Part shown: positions 59,504 through 64,000 of the stretch, piece after piece
Layout: each line of letters starts with the position of its first letter
How positions within the stretch are numbered: position 1 is the stretch's first letter
Source: Streptomyces cathayae
Lineage (GTDB): Bacteria; Actinomycetota; Actinomycetes; Streptomycetales; Streptomycetaceae
Assembly (NCBI RefSeq): GCF_029760955.1
Contig: NZ_CP121682.1
Span: 248,001 to 312,000, forward strand
Length of the DNA stretch: 64,000 nucleotides
Direction: 5' to 3'
The notes under the pieces: model-generated
The model's database searches: none
The model's input: only the letters and a program-made list of their open reading frames with translations
What the model was told of the DNA's origin: nothing
Program-made: the position numbers and the translations under genes

Positions 59504-60754
59504 TCAGACGCTGAACTCGACGGGCAGGCGGTCCAGCCGGGTCTCCCAGGTGGAGGCGGTCGAGGACAGTTCCCCCGGCGGCACCGCCAGGCGCAGGTCC
59601 CGCAGCCGGTGCAGCAGGACGTCCACGGCGATCTCGATGACGGCCAGGCCGATGTTCTGGCCCGGGCACTCGTGCGGCCCGCCGCTGAACGCCAGGTGCG
59701 ACTGGTTGCCCTGCACGGACACCCCGGCGTCCGGGCGGATCTCGGGGTCCTGGTTGCCCGCCGCGAGACCCAGCACCAGCAGGTCGCCCTCGCGGACGCG
59801 GTGGCCGCCGAGTTCCAGGTCACTGGTGGCGAACCGGCCCGGCAGCACGGCCAGCGGCGGGCTGTTCCACATGACCTCCTCGACGACCGCGGAGACGTTC
59901 AGCCGGCCGCTGATCAGCCCGGAGAGCCGCGCGGTGTCCGTGAGGACCAGTTGGAGCACCCTGGCCAGCAGGTTGCTGGTGGTGGTGTGGCCGGCGATCA
60001 GCACCAGCCGCAGATGGCTGACCACCTCGTCCTCGTCGAGACCGGCGTGGTGGGCCAGCAGGGCGGTGGTGAGGTCACTGCCGGGTTCGGACCGCTTGCG
60101 CACGACGAGCGCCCCGAGGATCTCCTGGATGCGGCTGTCGTGCGCGACGGCGTCCTCGCCGCCCTTGAGGACCTGGGCGCAGGACTCGACCAGGTCGCGC
60201 CCCTCCGCCTCGGGCAGCCCCAGGACGCGGGTGAGTACCAGCATCGGCAGGTAGTCGGCGTAGTCGCTCACCAGATCGGCGCTGCCCGAATCCGCGAAGG
60301 CGTCGATCTCCTTGTTCGCGAAGTGCGTGGCGTGCCGTCGGACACCGCGGCCGGCCGCGGCCTGGAGTCCGTCGGTGACGGCTCCGCGCAGCCTGCGGTG
60401 CGGCTCGCCGTCCTGGGAGACGCAGTCGGGGCGCCAGCCGAGCATCGGGACCAGCGGTGAGGTGTCCGCGACGCGCCCCTCCCGCCGGTCCCGCCAGATC
60501 CGGGCGTCCCGGGTGAACTGGCGGGGGTTGTCGAGCACCCGGCGGTTGTCCCGGTAGCCGAGCACCAGCCAGGCCGGCACGTCGCCCTCCAGGAGCACCG
60601 GCGCGACCGACCCGTGTTCCTTGCGCAGCTGCTCCTGGACGCCGTCCGGGTCACCGGCCACGCCCTGCCCGTACAGCCGGGTGAGGTCCGCGCCGTGGTG
60701 GGCGACGGGGCAGCCGCGGGCCGCGCCGGGGGCGTTCTCGGTCGGGTCGCTCAT
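59504..60754 (-). CDS. Cytochrome P450, CYP157-like, lacking the ExxR arginine
   Basis: 416 residues. The I-helix has LIAGHTTTSN (254-259), and the heme loop is FSGGPHECPG with Cys363. The K-helix, normally ExxR, reads EEVMW (292-296) with Trp in place of Arg. CYP157 members, the P450s encoded at the end of Streptomyces conservons, have EQSLW there. So this is very probably a CYP157-type protein. Its ATG overlaps the cvnD stop as ATGA. Whether it is an oxidase or has another role is open; the convergent terpene synthase is a plausible partner. Confidence 0.88.
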   Translation of the reverse strand: MSDPTENAPGAARGCPVAHHGADLTRLYGQGVAGDPDGVQEQLRKEHGSVAPVLLEGDVPAWLVLGYRDNRRVLDNPRQFTRDARIWRDRREGRVADTSPLVPMLGWRPDCVSQDGEPHRRLRGAVTDGLQAAAGRGVRRHATHFANKEIDAFADSGSADLVSDYADYLPMLVLTRVLGLPEAEGRDLVESCAQVLKGGEDAVAHDSRIQEILGALVVRKRSEPGSDLTTALLAHHAGLDEDEVVSHLRLVLIAGHTTTSNLLARVLQLVLTDTARLSGLISGRLNVSAVVEEVMWNSPPLAVLPGRFATSDLELGGHRVREGDLLVLGLAAGNQDPEIRPDAGVSVQGNQSHLAFSGGPHECPGQNIGLAVIEIAVDVLLHRLRDLRLAVPPGELSSTASTWETRLDRLPVEFSV

Positions 60755-61356
60755 CGGGACTCCACGGCCACGGCCGAGCGTTCCCGCAGGTGGTGGATGA
60801 GGGTGACGAGCACATCGCGGCTGGCGGCCCGGTCCCGTGCGTCGAAGGCCACGACCGGAATGTGCTCGGGGATGTCCAGGGCGTCCCGGATCTCGTCCAC
60901 CGGATAGTGCTGGGAGTCGGGGAAGACGTTGAGGGCGATGACGAAGGGCACCTGCTGCCGTTCCATCTCCTCGATCGCCCGGAAACTGGAGGCCAGCCGC
61001 CGGGTGTCCACCAGGACGACCGCGCCGAGCGCGCCCTTGAACAGACCGTTCCACAGGAACCAGAACCGCTCCTGGCCCGGCGTGCCGAACAGGTACAGGA
61101 CCAGGCTGTCGTTGATGCCGATCTTGCCGAAGTCCAGGCTGACGGTGGTCTCCGCCTTGTCGGCGACACCGATGAGCCGGTCGACGGCGGCGCTGGCCTG
61201 GGTGAGGGTCTCCTCGGTGGTGAGCGGCTTGATGTCGCTGACCGACCGGACCATCGTGGTCTTTCCGGTACCGAAGCCGCCGGCGATCATCACCTTCACC
61301 GAGCGGGTGTCCCCGGCCGTATGCCGGCCGGCTTGCTCAAAGCCTTTCAAGTCCAC
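60751..61356 (-). CDS. cvnD: Conservon GTPase CvnD-like
   Basis: 201 residues. The P-loop is VMIAGGFGTGKTTM, followed by SLDFGKI and LFGTPGQERFWFLW (switch II), all typical of the conservon ATP/GTP-binding protein. It acts with the roadblock and DUF742 partners and a sensor kinase-like protein in a membrane complex resembling eukaryotic G-protein systems. The GTG start at 61356 lies 20 nt inside the cvnC end. It overlaps the P450 gene by 4 nt. Confidence 0.92.
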   Translation of the reverse strand: MDLKGFEQAGRHTAGDTRSVKVMIAGGFGTGKTTMVRSVSDIKPLTTEETLTQASAAVDRLIGVADKAETTVSLDFGKIGINDSLVLYLFGTPGQERFWFLWNGLFKGALGAVVLVDTRRLASSFRAIEEMERQQVPFVIALNVFPDSQHYPVDEIRDALDIPEHIPVVAFDARDRAASRDVLVTLIHHLRERSAVAVESR

Positions 61357-61708
61357 TGAGTACCTCCTCAAGGAGCGCGAGGTCGGGCCCGTGGCCGGCG
61401 TCGTGGGCCGGCATGGGGTCACGGGCTTCGACGTGGCCTTCGTCCAGCAGGTCCGACAGCAGCACGGCGAGAATGTTGAACGGCAGTCCGAGGTGGGCGC
61501 CGAGCTCGGCGACCGAGAGCGGATCGCGGCAGTGCCGGACGATCTCCTCGTGTTCGTGCTGCATCCCCGGGACGGGGGCCGAGCGGGAGACGACGAGGGT
61601 CGCCACGTCGAGACTCGACGCCGAACCGCCCGGTCCGCTGCGTCCTTGGGTGAGGACGTAGTAACGCTCGAGACCGGACGGATCCGACGGACGGCGGGGA
61701 GCACTCAT
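61337..61708 (-). CDS. cvnC: DUF742 protein CvnC-like
   Basis: 123 residues. RPSDPSGLERYYVLTQGRSG at the start is the DUF742 opening. The helix-turn-helix-like LSVAELGAHLGLPFNILAVL follows, and the C-terminal ALLEEVLSGLERL overlaps cvnD. It is thought to link the roadblock protein to the GTPase. Its ATG overlaps cvnB by 4 nt. Confidence 0.9.
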   Translation of the reverse strand: MSAPRRPSDPSGLERYYVLTQGRSGPGGSASSLDVATLVVSRSAPVPGMQHEHEEIVRHCRDPLSVAELGAHLGLPFNILAVLLSDLLDEGHVEARDPMPAHDAGHGPDLALLEEVLSGLERL

Positions 61709-62115
61709 CCAGAGTGCTCCTCCAGGCGCACAGTGGTGCCGAGGAGCTCTCCCATTCTGCGGGCGAGGTCTCTCATCTGGTGTCCCAGCAGGCCCTGGTC
61801 GAGGCCCTCGCGGGCGAGGACGCCGAGGTAGGTCTCCACTCCGGCGCGGACCACGAAGAGGTGGCCGCCGTCGACCTCGATCATCGCCAGCCGCAGCTGC
61901 CCCGCGTAGGAGGGGAACTGCTCGGCGACCGGCTGGGCCAGCGCCTGCAGACCGGCCACCACGGCCGCGAAGCGGTCCACGTCGTCGGGGTCGTCCGCCC
62001 CGAAGGAGGTGATGGCCTTGCCGTCGCTGGAGGCCACAAGGGCGAAGCGGATCTCCTGGATGCTCTCGACGAGATCGCGGAGCGCCCAGCTCACGTCGTT
62101 TCCCTGTTGTGTCAT
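61705..62115 (-). CDS. cvnB: Roadblock/LC7 protein CvnB-like
   Basis: 136 residues. VSWALRDLVESIQEIRFALV, then SSDGKAITSFG, and GGHLFVVRAGVETYLGVLA are the roadblock signature. In conservons it binds the GTPase and regulates it. Its ATG overlaps the cvnA stop by 4 nt. It is much closer to classical CvnB than are the two roadblock proteins at the left edge of the window. Confidence 0.92.
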   Translation of the reverse strand: MTQQGNDVSWALRDLVESIQEIRFALVASSDGKAITSFGADDPDDVDRFAAVVAGLQALAQPVAEQFPSYAGQLRLAMIEVDGGHLFVVRAGVETYLGVLAREGLDQGLLGHQMRDLARRMGELLGTTVRLEEHSG

Positions 62116-63914
62116 GGGGTGTGGTCGCTCTCCTCGGTGCGGTGCTCGGTGGACTCGCGTCCTGCGGGGGTGTCACCGGTGATGGCCGCTTCGGGCGCCG
62201 CGCCGGTGTCGCGTTCTCCACAATCGTGCGCCCCCGCGCCGTGTGCCGCGCCGTCGCGGCCGGCGATGTCACGTCCGGCGGTGGCGAAGGCGGCGAGGCC
62301 GGCGAAGGACGCGTCCGGTGGTACGGGGGTGACGGTGCTCGGCCCGCCGCGCTCGGTCCGGCCCGTCGGCTGCGGCTCCGCCTCGGTCCGCCTGATGCTG
62401 CGGCGACGGGGCAGTCCGCCGGGCGTGGTGGCCTGCGCTCCGTCGGGTTCCGGGGGCACGGTGGAGTCGGCCGGCCAGCGGTCGGCCTCCCCGTCGTCGG
62501 TGACCGCGGTCCACGGCAGGACGGACGGGACGGCGGGGGCCTTCGGTGCGGGAGCGGTCGGCGCCGCGGCGGCCGTGGGCAGCCGGCTGAAGTACTTGTG
62601 CGGTACGACGACCACCACCGAGGTGCCGAGCCACGGCGAGTCCGCGAAGGTGACGCGGATGCCGTAGCGGCGGGCGAGGACGCCGACGACCCTGAGGCCG
62701 ATGTTCGCGTCCTCGGTGATGCCGCCGATCCCCGCGCCGGGCGCGGTGCCCGCGAGGGCGTGTTCGGCCTCGCGCTTCTTCTCCTCGCTCAGGCCCTTGC
62801 CGGAGTCCTGGATCTCGATGCCGACACCGTTCGGGACCTCCTTGCCGGAGACGACCACGGGCTCGGTGGGCGGCGAGTAGCGCGCCGCGTTGTCCAGCAG
62901 ATGCGCGAAGATCAGCGTGAGGTGGTCCACCAGACCACCGTCGACGCCGAGTTCGGGCAGCCGGCGCAGCTGGACACGGTGGAAGTCCTTGATCCGGCCG
63001 ATGCCGCCGCGCATCACGCTCAGCAGCCGTTGCGGCTCCTGCCACTGCCTGCCCGGCCGGTCCGAGCCGCCGAGCACGCCGACGCTGGCGGCGAGACAGT
63101 CGGCGGGACCGATCTCCTGGTCGAGTTCCATCAGGCCGCGGGCGACGACCGGGAGGCGGCCGTGCTCGCCCTGCAGCTCGTGCAGCCGGCCCCGGAGTTT
63201 GCTGGTCAGTACGTGGATGCGGTTGCCGATGCTGATGACGGCCTGTTCGGCGGAGGTGGAGCGGTCGAACTCCTCCTCGAGCGCCATCAGGGCGATCCGC
63301 AGGATCCTGCGCAGTTCGGTCTGGAGCTCGGCACCGGCCTCGGCGCTCCGGTCGACGCCCGGCAGCACGTCGTCGATGGCGTCGCCGGCGCGCAGCCGCT
63401 CGATCGCTTCCGGCAACTGCTCGTCGGCGAGCCGGGTCACCGCGGCCAGCCGGTGCGCCGACTGCTCCCGCAGGGCCTCACGCTGCTCGGCGATCCGTGC
63501 CTCGTGACCGGCGGCCTGTTCGGCCAGCCGGGCGTCGTGGCGCTCGGCCTGCTCGGCGAGCTTCGCCTCGAAGGAGTGTGCCTGGGCAGCGAGTTGGCCC
63601 TCGTGTGCCGTGTCCCGGTCGGCGAGGAGCCGTTCGTGCGCGGCGTTCTGCCCGGTGAACCGCTCCTCGTGGTCTGCCTGCGCGGCCCGGAGGGTGTGCT
63701 CCGTCCGGGCCAGTCGGGTCCGGGTGCGGAGCAACAGCCGTACGCATATCGCGCCGGCCGCCGTGGCGGCGGCACCGGCGACGGCCGTCGTTATTCGCTC
63801 CGAGCTCATGAACGTGGCGGCGACCGCCCCGCCGCCCAGGCCCAGCGGCATCAACCACCAGCTGTACCAAGCGACAGGGGGCCGCGCCGCCGGTGGCGGA
63901 GTGGCGAGTTCCAT
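62112..63914 (-). CDS. cvnA: Conservon sensor histidine kinase-like protein CvnA
   Basis: 600 residues. Two membrane helices near the N-terminus (WYSWWLMPLGLGGGAVAATF, AVAGAAATAAGAICVRLLL) are followed by a long coiled coil with repeated E-Q-A-x-R-H units (about 75-150). The HATPase domain has FAHLLDNAARYSPP and IEIQDSGKGLS (about 320-450). A long Pro/Ala-rich disordered tail ends the protein. There is little extracytoplasmic domain, as is usual for CvnA. The ATG at 63914 has AAGGA 6 nt upstream. It heads the five-gene conservon unit. Confidence 0.9.
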   Translation of the reverse strand: MELATPPPAARPPVAWYSWWLMPLGLGGGAVAATFMSSERITTAVAGAAATAAGAICVRLLLRTRTRLARTEHTLRAAQADHEERFTGQNAAHERLLADRDTAHEGQLAAQAHSFEAKLAEQAERHDARLAEQAAGHEARIAEQREALREQSAHRLAAVTRLADEQLPEAIERLRAGDAIDDVLPGVDRSAEAGAELQTELRRILRIALMALEEEFDRSTSAEQAVISIGNRIHVLTSKLRGRLHELQGEHGRLPVVARGLMELDQEIGPADCLAASVGVLGGSDRPGRQWQEPQRLLSVMRGGIGRIKDFHRVQLRRLPELGVDGGLVDHLTLIFAHLLDNAARYSPPTEPVVVSGKEVPNGVGIEIQDSGKGLSEEKKREAEHALAGTAPGAGIGGITEDANIGLRVVGVLARRYGIRVTFADSPWLGTSVVVVVPHKYFSRLPTAAAAPTAPAPKAPAVPSVLPWTAVTDDGEADRWPADSTVPPEPDGAQATTPGGLPRRRSIRRTEAEPQPTGRTERGGPSTVTPVPPDASFAGLAAFATAGRDIAGRDGAAHGAGAHDCGERDTGAAPEAAITGDTPAGRESTEHRTEESDHTP

Positions 63915-64000
63915 CTGCATCCTTCGAAGCAACACGATCGAACAGGGGGGTGTGCAAGGGATCGCACTCAGGGGTGCGGACCGCGAACGGACGCGGCGCG

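Noticed and set aside
1..64000. tRNA, rRNA, insertion sequences or prophage genes
   Set aside because: I saw no T-loop-like motif with acceptor stems, no transposase or integrase motif and no terminal inverted repeats with target duplication.

Overview
The window is actinobacterial and almost certainly from a Streptomyces chromosome. GC content is very high, codon third positions are nearly always G or C, and GTG and TTG starts are common. Gene content is typical of the genus: mycothiol-dependent formaldehyde dehydrogenase, a conservon, SpoIIE-type phosphatases, streptogrisin-like proteases, a subtilisin inhibitor, DUF5133/DUF5709/DUF4232/DUF4235 proteins, a terpene cyclase and RiPP genes. 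I see no tRNA, rRNA, insertion sequence or CRISPR array. It reads as chromosome-arm or flank accessory content with many short transcription units.

Layout. 1-1.6 kb: a roadblock/DUF4388/roadblock operon running off the left edge. 2-5.3 kb: uncharacterised proteins, one with four helical repeats and a membrane C-terminus. 5.3-6.6 kb: a graspetide precursor and its ATP-grasp maturase behind an ECF-like promoter. 6.7-12.7 kb: GlxA-type regulator, DUF5133, an oxidoreductase, a Tat-exported GH64 beta-1,3-glucanase with a 14-bp palindromic operator, and small stress-type proteins, several preceded by SigB-like boxes. 12.8-18.4 kb: two GT39-like membrane glycosyltransferases around a HAD phosphatase/kinase divergent pair and an acetyltransferase. 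18.5-22.8 kb: RpiR regulator, an ATP-grasp protein, a Zn-ribbon/OB-fold protein and a PPOX-fold protein. 23-24.6 kb: first S1 protease. 24.9-31.7 kb: two SDRs, the mycothiol dehydrogenase/MBL pair, an ABC exporter and small enzymes. 32-36.4 kb: cell-surface sugar genes (GT2, methyltransferase, rmlA) with what looks like a decayed rmlB between two of them. 36.6-40.8 kb: SpoIIE phosphatase and second S1 protease.

41.4-47.7 kb is an NHLM-type export cassette: a 71-residue double-glycine peptide without cysteine, an HlyD-like adaptor, a C39 peptidase-ABC transporter and a second ABC transporter, with no modification enzyme nearby. It is followed by a subtilisin-inhibitor-like gene with an Arg at the predicted reactive site. 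48.7-56.5 kb holds two paralogous membrane proteins that fuse an ECF-sigma-like region, a zinc-finger anti-sigma-like motif, one membrane helix and a ricin-type lectin. They bracket a degenerate Fic/ribbon-helix-helix pair and a second SpoIIE phosphatase coupled to a DUF4232 lipoprotein. 58.3-63.9 kb holds a class I terpene synthase facing a conservon (cvnA-D) whose last gene is a P450 lacking the ExxR arginine, as in CYP157.

The leading candidates for unusual biology are the modification-free NHLM peptide cassette and the twin sigma/anti-sigma/lectin fusions. All functional calls rest on motif recognition by eye. Start sites were chosen from ribosome binding sites, overlaps and family length.
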